Below are positions 11,134 through 25,800 of a DNA stretch of 64,000 bases, in pieces. This stretch comes from Rotaria socialis. Its lineage: Eukaryota; Rotifera; Eurotatoria; Philodinida; Philodinidae. The stretch covers positions 1-64,000 of the forward strand of contig CAJNYU010001005.1 of the NCBI GenBank assembly GCA_905331475.1, in the 5' to 3' direction. Under the pieces are notes generated by a model. The model did no database searches. It had not been told where the DNA came from and worked only from the letters and a program-made list of their open reading frames with translations. Positions within the stretch are counted from its first letter, which is position 1; each line of letters opens with the position of its first letter. Made by a program: the position numbers and the translations under genes.

Positions 11134-11705
11134 CAAACAACGATTTTTTTGTATGATCTTATCTGGTGTTCAAGATCTAACGCCAGATTTTTAGACTTGG
11201 GCAGCCACACCCACACCCACCCATTCAGAAGATTTGTTTCTTATTAGTTTTGATTACTCTGAATTTTAAACGGAATAGAACTAGCCATAAAAGTTTCAAC
11301 CTTTTTGTAAAAGAAAACATAATTATTTTACCCGATGTCCTGAATCTGATATCGAAGATGGATGATACGACATACACGAGAGATGAACGCAATACCGTTC
11401 AATTCTACTGATGGAATGTATATTCATGCTGTTAATACTATCGCTTATGCACAGCTAGATCAAATTCATTAGATGGTTATTTATTGTTTGTGATACTTAA
11501 CAAACACAATATACTAATGATTCGTCAATATGTGATAATCTTGCAAATCAATTAGATAGGTACAAATGATTGGTATTTTCTATGTTAAATGTTCTTGGAT
11601 GACATGACATTCACATTGACCTCCTATAAATTATTTACACGTACTAAAAATCGATTCGTCTGAAACTTAATGGAATGTCCTGGTCCTAAAATACCAAGTG
11701 ACAGG

Positions 11706-11706
<1 letters not shown>

Positions 11707-11749
<43 letters not shown>
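11707..11749. repeat. (TA)n microsatellite
   Basis: An uninterrupted run of alternating T and A of about 43 bases. Similar shorter tracts lie near 12306, 19327, 44170, 44614 and 45967. Confidence 0.95.
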
Positions 11750-11751
<2 letters not shown>

Positions 11752-13469
11752 ATGAAAACTAATATATACCATAAGTAGTATATTTCGATATATATTCTCC
11801 AAGGAAATCAACATCAACAGTGCAATTTCGGGTGTTTTTAAATAATAATTAAAGTATATTAAAGATTTCAACGCAACTGACTATTATAATGTTTAGTAGT
11901 ATCAGATAAGTGTTCGCAGCCATATATAACGTTCTTTGTTCATAGCAGATGTAAACAGTTTTCTTTAGTACTTCAGGGACAATGTTGATGAAATAATAAG
12001 TAAAGGGCAAAATCATTGAATGAAGATAACGATTGATACATAAAATGATGCTTGACTTAAATCTGTCTATATAGCAAATTCTATAACAATGAAGATATTA
12101 TCGTTTGTAAATTATTATGACCTCGTTTTGCCAAAACTAGATAATTGAATATAATGATTTGCTGTGCTGGATGGATGAAACGTTGTTAATTATAGAAAAA
12201 CAAACACTATTACATGCCATTGATATTTATCTATACCATTAACTGTATTTAAAATTATAATCCAGTGCTAAGCTGGCATGAAGATGACTTTATCAAGTAC
12301 GAACATATATATATATATATATTCAATATTAACATCAAAGAAATATGATGATGAGAGTTTCTTGAGTTGCATAATTATAGTAGTGCGCGTAACATACGTA
12401 ACAAAGATGAACAATCATTGTTGACACATCGTAAGAAATAGTAACTAAACTATGTTACAGAGAGATTATATGGTAGAGGAAAAGACAAAAGTGGCGTTGT
12501 TGTATCGCCTGTCTATTGTAAGAGAATCTTAAGAGTAACAATTTGTGAAGCATAAAAGCCATAGTACGCTGTCAAATCAACAGAAGTACTGTGTTAATGT
12601 GTAAGAAACATATTGTAATCATGTAAACGTTGATTGTCTTAAACAAAAAAAGAACTTTTAAAAAGCTATAGACGCTTAGGAATACTTCCTTCAACAATTT
12701 TATATTTAACTCAATTATTAAATATGTACTTATGCATTACAATTAGTCGTTTTTGTTGTTGTGAAAACAAATTCAAGTCATCTGTACGACTAAGAATTAT
12801 TCACCGTTTCAAAATCGACATCAGAAATTACATTGACAATTGATATTCTCTTCGAAGAAAATCTTTTCTGGTGACTTCAAGGTTTTAATTTGTTTAAAAA
12901 TATATTTCTTTCAAGATTGAGAGAAATTAACTTTTCATGCGAGATGATAGCTAAAATCTATGACGTTGCAAGAAATTTGTCGTCGGACACGTGATGTCAT
13001 CGAAATATGGTAATATTTTACTTAAAATTGTATCATTTGTACGCAATTACGATCTATACAAAAAAAGTCAAGCTTCTAACTACAAGATATCATCTGAATC
13101 ATAAATTTAAAAAAATGTTCGCTTCCACCTTTTATCAATCCTTAAACTTTAGTATAATGATGTTCAGGTTATATTTTACGAATGATGTACTATTGGTAAG
13201 TAGTGACATCTAATATAATTTATACTGCACAAGTATCTTGTAAGCTCTGCCATAGTCTCTGTTTCGTCAACCTCTCATTTTACTGCTAACTTTTCTCTGT
13301 TTGTTAGCAGCTCTACCGATATGTCGAGCCCTCGTCCGTCCGTCGTTGCTATTTTTCTCACTCATTCATCATATTGCTATAAATATCTATAAATGACTGA
13401 ACTATCTCGTTTGTTTTTTCTTTGATTTTAGATCTCATCCCATCACTGTCTCTTTAATAAACTAAAACT

Positions 13470-15650
13470 ATGGTGCAAACAAGTCCCACCCCATTCGATG
13501 TAAGATTTTCTCTTTAGATTGTTTCTTGTAGGAAGTATTATATTTATGACTATTGAATTAGGTGGGCCGCGCATTCGTCCATCAGTATTATACACTATTA
13601 CATCAAGCACCTCATATGCTTCATCGGTAATATTTGTTAAATCGTTTTTTGTTGTTGTCTCTCTAAACTAATCATCGATTTTTTTCTCTCTTGATAATAT
13701 CTAGATTTTATTCAACGGATAGTACATTCATTCATGGTGGTGTCGATCGACCAGGTTGTGTTGAACAACCAGCTGTAGGACCGGATAATATATCCCAACG
13801 AATAAATGATCTTAATTTACGTGATTGTCACGCTAAAATTCGTCAGGTTGATTCGCATCCAACTATTGGCGAAGGTGTTGTCGTTCAGGTTCATTTGTTT
13901 TAGCAAATATTCCAACAAAAAATAGCATTCTTGTTTCTTTAGGTTACCGGTGAATTATCAAATAATGGTGATCCAATGCGTCGTTTTATGCAAACATTCG
14001 TATTGGCACCACGACAACCAAAAAAATATTACGTACAAAATGATATTTTCCGTTATCAAGACGAAGTTTTTGATGATGGATCCGATGAAATAGATGAAGA
14101 TGATCGATCTAGTTCACATATTTATGGTGATAGTACTTCGAATGCAGTAAATAATTGAATTGAAAGCCTATCATACGTATTGATAAAAACTGCCTGTATG
14201 CTTTTTTTTAGGACAAGGCTTCAAATGCTGACTCATCGGCAGCTGTAGTAGGAATTTCACAACAGCCATTACTTGCGACAGCTACTGTACGGCCAACACC
14301 GATGGAAGAACAGCAACCATTACCACCTCGTAATGGTACACAAACACTGGCTGGTAATCAACAACAAACTGTTCGCCAACAGGAACATCAACAGACTGGC
14401 TCAACTAATGTGTAAGTATCATTAGTGAATTCAATTGATTAGATGGAAATACATTCGATTTTAGGAATGGTTTTTCAACTGCTAATATTGTTGAACCCAC
14501 TGGTTATGGTGGTATTGTTCATTCACACTCTCAACAAGCTGAAACAGTTCCAGCTAACTCACGGCCAATAAACCATCAAGTTCTACAAGAAAAGCAACAA
14601 CAAACAAATGGTAGTAATGTACCAAATCAACAACCCGTTAGACAAACTGCAGCTACTCAACACTCATCATCAACAACAGAAGGACAACGACCCGAAGGAA
14701 GTGAGTAAAGACATTATTTCAAAAAAGTCGTGTACATTATTTCTTTAAATTTTTTATTAGAATCATATGCTGGAATTGCTAAATTACATTCATTGACTGG
14801 CCCTTCAATAACTGCTAATTCAACTACAACCACTGCTCCACGTGTTGTTCCATCTCCGAGTGCAGTTCCACCGACAAACGCTCAACCAACAAATGCCGAT
14901 CGATCATCAGTAAAAGTTCCGTCAACAACAGCTAACCGACCAAGTAACAATCCTCAATCTGGTCAATCATCATCACGAGGTGGCGGTAATTATTATCCAT
15001 CAAATAGTCGTGGTAACTATTGGCATAGTAATATTGAAAAAGATCCTAATCCTGTTCATCGTTCAGGTTCAAATGTATCAACAGCACCCAATGAACAACA
15101 AGTATTTGTTGGTTCATTACCATTGGAATTCTCAAAAGACACATTGATAGAATGCTTTAAAAAATATGGCAAAGTTCTCGATGCTAAAATTCATACACCA
15201 GCTCATGATATTAAAAGGGTTTGTTTTAATTTGAAAACAATGAAGTTAATTTTTATTTTTTCTATTAATTTAAAATAGAATTTTGGATTTGTTGTTTTTG
15301 AAAATCCAGAAATTGCAACATATGTCGTCAGTTTGGCACATGTAATGTACGATGACACAATTCGTTTGAACGTTGAACCGAAAACTCAACGAAATTATCA
15401 ATCAAATAATAACGCGGGTGGAAATTTTAATAATGGACCACAAGGTGGAGGTCGCAATAATAATTATCAGGGAAGAGGCAGTGGTCGTGGTGGAAACCGA
15501 GCACCTTATCGTGGTGGCGGCGGTAATAATCCAAGACGTGGTGGTGGTAGTGGTTCATTTAATAATCATTCATCATCTATTGGTGGAGGGGATGAGAATA
15601 ACAACGAATATCGCACTAGCAAAGCTCAACAACCAGTACCACAGCAGTAA
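13470..15650 (+). CDS. G3BP: G3BP / rasputin stress-granule protein
   Basis: Eight exons (13470-13499, 13562-13626, 13705-13888, 13943-14146, 14212-14411, 14465-14700, 14761-15218, 15279-15650) sum to 1749 nt, 582 residues. The first four exons encode an NTF2-like domain: [20 protein letters not shown], then [12 protein letters not shown], then [22 protein letters not shown]. An acidic stretch follows ([11 protein letters not shown]), then a long Gln/Pro/Ser-rich linker. Near residue 420 begins an RRM with RNP2 VFVGSL and RNP1 NFGFVVFE, and the C-terminus is a Gly/Arg-rich RGG tail. This domain order is specific to G3BP/rasputin, an RNA-binding scaffold that nucleates cytoplasmic stress granules. 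The gene is cut into short introns but otherwise conventional. A T-rich 3' UTR follows, with a possible AATAAA signal near 16171. Confidence 0.95.
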
Positions 15651-16311
15651 TTAATTGATGCAGACCGATGGACGATCTCTGCATTTTTTTGTTTGTTTGT
15701 TTGTTCCTTTCATTTTTTTTCTGTCTCTCGCGCGCAATTTACTTATTCAAAGTTTTCCTACACACCATGGTATGAACAGTTGCGATGACGGACGATCCTG
15801 TTTTTTTTTCTTTATCTTTTTTTTTCCTTATTGTTACCGTTCTCTTGTTTTATACGAATTTCATATTTTGTTGGTTATCCGACACACATTTGATGAAATG
15901 GGCGTGAGAACATCATATATTTAAAAAAACACAATTACTGTCTTTCAACATCATTAACTGCTTTTTATAAATCGTTAACTACTCCTTTCTTTTCTGCCCG
16001 CTTATTTGTTTGTTTGTTCTTTGTTGAAAATGCTGCCTTTTTCGCTCGTGATTGCCGTCATCGTCTTCTTTTCTCGGGTATTTTGTTTTCTTTTTTTGTA
16101 CACTTGAAAGATATTCACATCAGGCGATTTGAAAAAGCAGATGGTTGAGAACGACAGACAGTTAAGTGTGAATAAAATTCTGAACGTAAGGAGGCGTATA
16201 TGATGCTCATTTATTACTCCTTTTTAATGTTTATTGTGCAGTAATCAATCAAAAAAAAACCGATCTAAACAAATTCTGTGTTGTTTTTAAATAGGAAGAT
16301 TATTTTAATTT
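15651..16311. other. Convergent 3' region between G3BP and the aldolase gene
   Basis: The two genes converge here. The sequence is T-rich on the plus strand (many runs of 6-8 T with TTTG repeats), as expected for 3' UTRs. An AATAAA hexamer near 16171 suits G3BP. Open frames here are low-complexity Phe-rich readings and were not accepted. Confidence 0.5.
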
Positions 16312-17277
16312 TTAGCTTGATGATTTTGAAGCTAATTGACGTTCAATTTCAAGTGCAGACTCAACAGCTTCAACAATGTTTTGTTGTTGTTCTGAAGTCG
16401 TTGGTAATAATGGTGTTCGTGGTAAACCACCATATCCTAATATACTTTGCATAGCCGCTTTAAGACCTGATATGCCATTCCAACGGAAAAATGCATGATC
16501 TGCACCAACAATTTTAGCTTGAAGACTTTGTATTTCTTTCCATTTATCGGTAGCATGATTTGTGTATAAATGAAATAGTTCACAAAGTATACGTGGTGCT
16601 ATATTACCAAAACCAGGTATACATCCTTGAGCACCGACAGATAGAAATGGAACGAAAGCATCAGCCGAACCACTCATTAAAGTAAATTGTGCTGGATTCG
16701 TATTTGCACAAATGTAAGCTGCTTTACCAACGTTACCATCTGTACATTTAATACCGACAATATTTGGATGCGTAGCTAATTTAACAATTGTTTCTTGTGT
16801 TGTGTCCATTTGTTGAGTGACACCTGGAAAATTATAAATAATAATTGGAATAGGTGATTTATCAGCTACTGTCGTGTAAAACGAATAAATCACATCGGAT
16901 CGACATGATGCCCATGTAAGAAAATATGATGGTGGTAAAACCATAGCATATTCTGCTCCAGAGTTTGCTGCTTGTTCAATTAAATGTAATGTTCCACGAA
17001 CAGATTCTTGTGAACAACCAGCAATTAATTTAGCTTTTGGTGATGTATCATCCATTGCTTTGCGTGCTGTACGTAGAACAAGTTGTCGCTCTTCCTCATT
17101 TAAATGAACAGCTTCACCTGTTGAACCCATACAAACGATTCCATGAACACCAGCTGAACATAAAAATTTTACATGTCTAGTAATTGCATCGACGTCAACG
17201 GGTTGTTCATCTGCTGGTTCATCTTGAAAAAATGTTGGTGTAGGAATATAGATACCCGGGGGTAATGTTTTAGCCAT
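16312..17277 (-). CDS. DapA/HOGA-family class I aldolase, intronless
   Basis: A single uninterrupted frame of 321 residues on the minus strand. It belongs to the dihydrodipicolinate synthase / N-acetylneuraminate lyase superfamily (TIM barrel, Schiff-base aldolases). The GSTGE motif is at 51-55, the catalytic Tyr at 148 (IIIYNFPG) and the Schiff-base Lys at 177 (IVGIKCTDG). The opening PPGIYIPTPTFF, the GEAVHLNEEER block and AGCSQESVRGT resemble fungal 2-keto-3-deoxy-L-galactonate aldolases and animal 4-hydroxy-2-oxoglutarate aldolase (HOGA1). The likely reaction is therefore retro-aldol cleavage giving pyruvate; the exact substrate is inferred. It ends in Ser-Lys-Ser-Ser-Ser, with no targeting peptide evident. 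Lack of introns is unusual beside its neighbours and, with the fungal-like look, suggests horizontal acquisition. It diverges from the bHLH gene. Confidence 0.9.
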   Translation of the reverse strand: MAKTLPPGIYIPTPTFFQDEPADEQPVDVDAITRHVKFLCSAGVHGIVCMGSTGEAVHLNEEERQLVLRTARKAMDDTSPKAKLIAGCSQESVRGTLHLIEQAANSGAEYAMVLPPSYFLTWASCRSDVIYSFYTTVADKSPIPIIIYNFPGVTQQMDTTQETIVKLATHPNIVGIKCTDGNVGKAAYICANTNPAQFTLMSGSADAFVPFLSVGAQGCIPGFGNIAPRILCELFHLYTNHATDKWKEIQSLQAKIVGADHAFFRWNGISGLKAAMQSILGYGGLPRTPLLPTTSEQQQNIVEAVESALEIERQLASKSSS

Positions 17278-17920
17278 ATTTTTTTTTCTTTTGATTTTTT
17301 ATAATGACTGTCGACCTAACTGTATGCAAATGAATAAAGTAAGATTTTTGTTTCACTCAATGTGTTTTTCTTCGTCGTCTTGTTATCTTATCTGATCTCT
17401 ATGCCTTTAACCACGCACCCCTTTCTTTACCTTTCGGTATGTATACATAAATACATGTATGTATCTTTATTTACTTCCTATCTAGTTATTTTCAGTTAGG
17501 GTCATCATCATCATCATCATCATTCTCGTTGCATTTCGCTTCTCTTTCATCAATTATTGGAACAATTTGCAATTTGAAGAGCTTAGTTCTCTATTAGATA
17601 CATGAAGAAAAAATTCAATTATGACTATATAGTCATTGATTAAATACAAGCTAGCATCTCTGATGATAGTGTGAGCAAAATCAGAAATGCATGCATGGGA
17701 AGAAGATCGTTTAGGGAATAAGAATTCGCATACAGATCTGTCTCTCCCTCGTTATATATAAATATACATTTGTATGATGACAAAATAACTCAAAAAAATA
17801 GAAGAAGAAGCGAGCAGCAGAGAATTGCATGAAAATTACATCGACAATTCATTTCATACATCATTACATACAAGCATAGCAAATAAGTATCTTAGCATTC
17901 AATCGAATATATTTCTTGTC
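17278..17920. other. Divergent intergenic region with a (CAT)n tract
   Basis: This region of 643 bases separates the aldolase (-) and the bHLH gene (+), so it holds both promoters. It contains a (CAT)n microsatellite at about 17503-17523 and a TATATATAAATATA stretch near 17753 that could act as a TATA-like element for the bHLH gene. No gene was seen. Confidence 0.45.
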
Positions 17921-18463
17921 ATGGCAAACGATTCTACACCTCCGCCTATTTGGAATTTTCCTTTGCCGCTTGCTGTTCCACAGACTTCTAATTCTATTGA
18001 ACAACAACAGCAATCATCTATTGTTAGCGGAGTTGGTGAACGAAAACAACGCACATTACGACTATCGATTAATGCACGTGAACGTCGACGTATGCATGAT
18101 TTAAACGATGCACTTGATGAATTGCGTTCTGTTGTTTGTATTAGTCAATTTTATCGATGATTTTAGTTTTGAACACGTCTGTTTAATTTTAGATTCCCTA
18201 TGCACATTCGCCATCCGTACGTAAATTAAGTAAAATTTCAACATTATATTTGGGTAAGTTGATTATGGATTTATCAATGATTACATATATGATGAAGTAA
18301 TTTTATTTTAGCTAAGAATTTTATACTTCTTCAAGCACAAGCTATTGATGAACTAAAAAAATGTGTTCTTCGTGCAAGTCTTATGAGTAGTCAACCAGGA
18401 GCTGTTTTATCGCAAACAACAGCGATGGATTTTCCAAATACAGATCATACGAATGATAGATAA
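17921..18463 (+). CDS. bHLH transcription factor, BHLHE22/BHLHE23 (Beta3/Olig-related)
   Basis: Three exons (17921-18133, 18193-18253, 18312-18463) give 141 residues. The bHLH reads RLSINARERRRMHDLNDAL in the basic region and first helix, then IPYAHSPSVRKLSKISTL in the loop and start of helix 2, then LAKNFILLQAQAIDEL. The loop sequence YAHSPSVRKLSK is the signature of the BHLHE22/23 group, neuronal repressors in other animals. The protein is much shorter than vertebrate orthologues: only about 45 residues precede the domain and 40 follow. The start was placed at the ATG opening MANDSTPPP, since the frame extends upstream only through a non-ATG codon. Nuclear, DNA-binding at E-boxes by family knowledge. 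A short Gln run (about residue 28) is the only low-complexity part. Confidence 0.92.
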
Positions 18464-21320
18464 AAAGAAAAATAACTAAACAATTTGATTCATGTTAACT
18501 TTTTTTTCTCAAACTTATTAATTAAATTAATATTTTGTCTAGAATAGATCATTTGATCACGAACTTAAGAGACATTATGTATGAGATGTCATAGTAAGAA
18601 AAATAAAATGAAGCTTTACGATTAATATGATCATATTCAGATCTATTTCTATGACAAAATGTGAATTTGATGGAATAATATTGTCTTCGAATTTTTTCTT
18701 CCCTGAAAAAATAAATTTCCTATTAATTTTAAAAATAAAAGCTTTATTCAATGAACAAGTGTGACACATTTGTATTTGACCATATCATCAAAAAGAAGAT
18801 GCGCAAATTCGGGTTATTTTGAATTATGAATATCTATCGATTATTTCATTTGAGCTTTGTGTATAGATTATGTCAATTTATTTTTTATATTCACTGAAAT
18901 CTATGGTCATTCAAAAAGCTGTAGAATTGATTCATCAACATAACCACTCGTTTATTTGATTGAACATCTTCGGCATAATGGACCTACCTAACTGATGAAT
19001 TTATATAATCATATTAAACGAACGATGTCTATCAATTGCTAAGATTTTGTTTTCTGCAAAACTGTTTTACATTAATAGACCATTGTTGTAGAAGAAAACG
19101 AAAGATTGAAAACGAAACCAACATGAAACTACTTTAAATATCGCTGAGTGTATCAGTAGCTTTTGCTTATGTTTTACAATGCCAAATAATGTTTAACTTG
19201 TCTATTGTATTCAAAGTATCAAAAAGAAAAAGTCATTGATGATGATTTGGAATCAGTATAATTATCGTTTTTAAATCGACGATTATTTATGTGTAATTCA
19301 TTAAATCGACCAATGAGCTCGACGCATATATATATATATATATATATACACTCGTAGAATGTACCCTTATGAATCTATATTTATAATTAAATATATATTC
19401 TTTCAGGCAGTAAAATTTAGCCACGAAATCCTAATGTACACTGAAAATATTTTAAACTGATACACAATAGGGTTTCAGGATTTACCTTGCTGTATGTTTG
19501 TTTTTCCAATCAAGTTAATTTTTGCACTATCATTTTATTTCGAACAAATCAACACTGATCTATTTTTCAGAATAAAGCAATGTTCGATCGAATTTTTGAA
19601 TTTCAACGGATGAACGTTGATTAAATATCATGATGTTACATTTTTGACTCTACCGAATCATGTCACGACATCATGACCGTCTGTTTATCAATATGAAACT
19701 GATTTAAGAGATTTTGGTTTTATCAACTGTTTCAATTGGTTGTCTGAAATATTAATCAAGTTAACAAAATAGATAAATAAAAACTGTCATTTTTCTGAAG
19801 AATTTGATCTTATCTGTCGAAATGAGTTAGTCACAATTATTCTGTTTTTTTATTATTACTAGAAATTAGAAACATAAATGTCTTTTTCAAATAAACAAAC
19901 TATAAGAATAATTAATTTATTATTACTTTCGATCAATATTAGTAGAAAACAATTTTTTTAATTTTTAAGTAAATTTAAATCTTATCTTAGTATCATATTA
20001 TCTATTTTAGTGAAATGATAAAAATGTATAATATTGCGCGTATAAAGTCTTTTTAAAACAATAATCAACGACAAAAGATAAAGAAACACTTTTTGTTGAA
20101 AGAAGATACGTTCGTAATTGAATATTTAACAAGAAGATTAGTCATGAAAACGTTCTCTATTTAACCTAAAGCAATTATTACCATATGTCATTTATTTAAT
20201 AAAATAATCGATATATAAGAAAAAGAAAGTTGTTGCGAGTATATATACATCTCAAGGACTAGAAAATACAAAAGATAAACATGCTCTACTTCTTTGATAT
20301 CGGCAATATACGTTCGATTAAATTAATAGTTCGATTATAGGTTAAGACATTTCAGCTCAGTAATATATATTGACTATCACATAGAATGTTGGTTGATGTC
20401 TCGTTGTTGTCTATCAAGACACAAGCGTAGATAACATGAAGAGAAACCATTGTAATCCGTAGAGAAATGAAGAAAACGCTCAAGATTATCATAGGAAAAA
20501 AGAAGTCCTATTATTCTACGAATACTATTGACTAGATTCATCAAAATTTGACAGATCGACATTGCCAATGTTTTCCTTCTTTCAATCTAAATCATCACTA
20601 TCGTTTTAGTTTGATATCTAAACTGGATTCATCAGTGCCAAAAACTATCTACTCTTGGATAGTAACACATTTATTCTATATCGATATCTCTTTAATACGA
20701 TAACATTATAGCGTATACATTCGTATCAATGATATTTGATATTTCTTCATTATTTTTCCATCATCTTTTATGTTATTATCAAAAACCACATGGTATTGTA
20801 TAATTTTATCACATTGAATGTAAGTAGTTCTAAAAGATTAATTTTTTTTCACTATTTAACAACAATTATTGATTTTTTCCCGTTGTACGGAATCGATTCG
20901 ATTTTCTCTATTTTAAATTCTCCTGTATTTGTTCGTTACGCATACCATACTGAATTATAAATTTGTCTCTTTAATCATGAAAATCTAAAAACATCGAATA
21001 AATAAGATAAACTTTTATGTGTGTGTGCTACATTATTTAATGGTATGATAGTAAAAATTTGTTGTTGGAAATGACAATGACGACGACAAAAAAAAGACCA
21101 ACGATCATGAATGAACCGAACAGAAAAGAAGAATGAGACTTAGACAAACACACGCACGCGCGCGCACACACACACACCCACGAAATGTACAAGAAAATAA
21201 AAGAACAACGACAATTACAATACGCGAAAAAAAATTTAAATCGATCTGAGAAAGAGAATAAGTTATACTTTTTTAGTCTATCATCTGCTGTATATTTGTA
21301 TATGCATATTTCTGTTTTCT
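18464..21320. other. 2.9-kb gene-free interval
   Basis: No credible open frame or RNA gene was found. It is AT-rich, with a (TA)n tract at about 19327-19349 and an alternating purine-pyrimidine stretch (CACGCACGCGCGCGCACACAC...) at about 21148-21178. The latter lies just beyond the Rab14 stop, so it is probably in that gene's 3' UTR. Short frames at 18575, 20377, 20736 and 21037 have no protein-like features. Confidence 0.5.
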
Positions 21321-22776
<1,456 letters not shown>

Positions 22777-22812
22777 AATTTGAATCTTTTAACTCCATTA
22801 ACACCGGAAATA

Positions 22813-25800
22813 ATGAGCCGTCAAGCTACTATCAATATAGGCACTATTGGTCATGTAGCACATGGAAAATCCACTGTTGTTAAATGTTTATCTGGTATAG
22901 ACACAGGGAAATTTGGTAGAGAAAAACAACAAAATAGGACCATTCATTTGGGTTATGCAAATGCAAAGGTAATGAAACTGCTTTTTTTAAATGATAAATG
23001 CTTTTATATATGATAATCACAGCTGGAACCGGTAAGAAATTCATAAGCCGGTCCTGTTCAGCCGGTTAAAAAATTTTACCTGTCCGCTCCGACCGGTAAA
23101 CCGGCCGAACATAAATTACTCTCGAACAGGCAAATCGGACAACAACTGATAAAAGTTAATTCCTTGAAAATTGTTTCAGAGAGCCAAAATACGGTAAAAA
23201 CTGGTAGAGTGAGCTCCAGCAATGATATCAATTAGTTAATGATTAAATAGGCCTATTCAAATGTTATGACTCAGCTCCTCACATTATAAATGCTGATAGC
23301 TGAATACTCTAAATTTTCTAATAAAGCTTCTAAGGAAAGGTATTTTGAAAATATACTTTATAGAATTTACATTATGGATGAAATATGATGAAATCTATCA
23401 GTAAATCTGTAGAAAAGAAAAGATAGACGTTTCAAATTTTATTATCAAATCATCTTTTTACAGCTATGTATGATAAAAAAAACAACACTGTCGATAAAAT
23501 CGAGTGCATCGATCAACCAAATTCTCTTCACCGTGAAAGAAAATGAGATGTATTGCTTGTGTTTATGATGGCAATCAATTATTCCTTCTAAACTACACAA
23601 AATTTTGCATCATCAATAGTTTCGTAAGACTATATATATATTGATAGCACAATTTCATTATATCTACTTCATGGAAAAATTCATAAAAACATTTTTTTAA
23701 CAAAAATAGAGCTAAATAAATATAGCTATTTTAAAATTTCAACCGGTGATCTTCCGGTATTTACCGGCCCGGTTGGCTTTCTGAACTGGTCCTGTCCTGT
23801 CCTGTCCGGTACCGGTCCGGCCAGACCGCTTCCAGTGGTGATGACAATTGATTTCGCTTATGTCTATCTTAAACATTTATCTGAAAGTATTTGTAAGATC
23901 TTACAGCTTTTTAAAATTTGAGTGACAGGTTGGAATGCTTTATAGTGAAACCTATAATATACATCTTTGAACTATATTATCTATACTTTCGTTTCGTTAC
24001 CTACTTAACTCGTAAGTGTGCATGTAGTTGTTCATGACGGGACCAAAAAAATTACATTCACATTAACATCAACACATTCACATAAGCAAATCGATTACTT
24101 CTCTAAGAGTTTTTGTATTCATAATATAGATATTCGAATGTGATAATGCAGAATGTCCGAGACCTCAACGATATCGTGCGACTGGTTCAAATGCAAGTGA
24201 TCAGTTTCCTTGTGATCGACCAGGATGTGTTGGTCAATTTCATCTCTTACGACATATATCTTTTGTTGATTGTCCAGGACATGAGACGTTCATGGCAGCT
24301 ATGTTGAATGGTGCAGCTGTTATGGATGCTGCTCTAATGGTTATAGGTAAAAATGAAAAATTGGAAACAAGAATATATGTTATTAATTTGAAAATTTTAG
24401 CTGCTAATGAATTTTGTCCACAACCACAAACATATGAACATTTGGCAGCTGTAAATATTATGAACCTAAAATCCATATTAATACTTCAAAATAAAATTGA
24501 TCTCGTTGGACAAGTTAAAGCCGAAGAACAATGCGAGCAAATCAAGAGTTTTATTAAAGGTTAATTTCGTTTTTTCTAATTCATTGAAACTAGATAAATA
24601 TTTTTGAATTTTAGATACAAATGCAAAATATGCGCCAATTATTCCAATCAGTGCACAACTTAATTGTAACATGGATTCTGTTTGTGACTTTATAGTGCGA
24701 AAAATTCCTATACCCATAAGGGATTTTACTTCAAAACCAAAAATGACTAGTAAGTGAAAATAAAATTGTTTTATTTTTCAATAGAAATAATCATGCTTTT
24801 GTATCTCATAGTAATTCGATCATTTGATGTCAATAAACCTGGTACTGATGCTGATGATCTAAAAGGTGGTATCGCTGGCGGAAGTATCATCCAAGGAGTG
24901 CTTAAAGTGAGTTGTACTTTCTTTTGCTTGATACAATCTGATGAAAGATTGAGAAAAAAACCTCCAGCTCGCTAATGCTTCGATTTAAAATACTAAAATT
25001 GTATTTATGAAACATATAGGTCAATCAAACAATTGAAATTCGACCTGGTTTAATATTTAAAGATAATACAGGTCAACTACAGTGTTCGCCTATTAAATCA
25101 AAAATTATCTCTCTCTATGCCGAAAAAAATACACTTGAATTTGCTGTACCTGGTGGTCTTATTGGTAGAGTATGACGATTGCATTATGATTTTCTATGCG
25201 AATTTGCTTTTTTATTGTATAGGTGTTGGTACGAAAATTGATCCAACTTTAACTCGTGCTGACCGTTTGGTTGGTCAAGTACTTGGAGAAGCTGGTTCAT
25301 TGTCAAGGATCTATATAGAAATTACGGCAAAATATTCTCTTTTGAAACGTGTAGTTGGTGTACAAAGTGATTCATCCAATCGAAGTACTAAGGTATATAG
25401 ATACGTTTTTATTTTGTACCGAAATCTACTTCAGTGCTACTTTAAATTAACTCTTTTCGTATGACTAGGCTACTTCTTATTGCAAAATGGTTGAGTTATT
25501 TTTACGTTTAATTTTAAATATTATACTCTCAATAGTAGTTGAGATGTAGAAGTGATTTTAAAACCTACCAGATAGTAAGCTTCGAATGTAGATAGATAGA
25601 AGTTGATAGGATTTTTTTAAATCTATTTTTTGATGAAAAACCCTCATACATAGATATTGATTTTAATTCACAATATTACTACAGCCGTATTTCAATAAAT
25701 ATTATTATCATTATTTTTAGATAAACAAATTGAGTGAAAACGAAGTTCTATTAATCAATATTGGATCTTTATCCACTGGTGGTCGAGTATTACGTGTTAA

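Larger units (their letters stand above)
10232..13469. other. 3.2-kb gene-free interval with small repeats
   Basis: No convincing open frame was found on either strand. It holds an inverted repeat at 10992-11133, a shorter inverted pair flanking 10842-10904 (GATACACCAA facing TTGGTGTATC), C/A-rich CACACCC stretches near 10971 and 11208, a (TA)n tract at 11707-11749 and another near 12306-12323. The last 250 bases lead into G3BP and should carry its promoter. The rest is featureless AT-rich sequence. Confidence 0.5.

Noticed and set aside
15655..15924. 89-residue Phe-rich frame after G3BP
   Set aside because: It lies in the T-rich 3' UTR; the Phe runs come from poly-T tracts.
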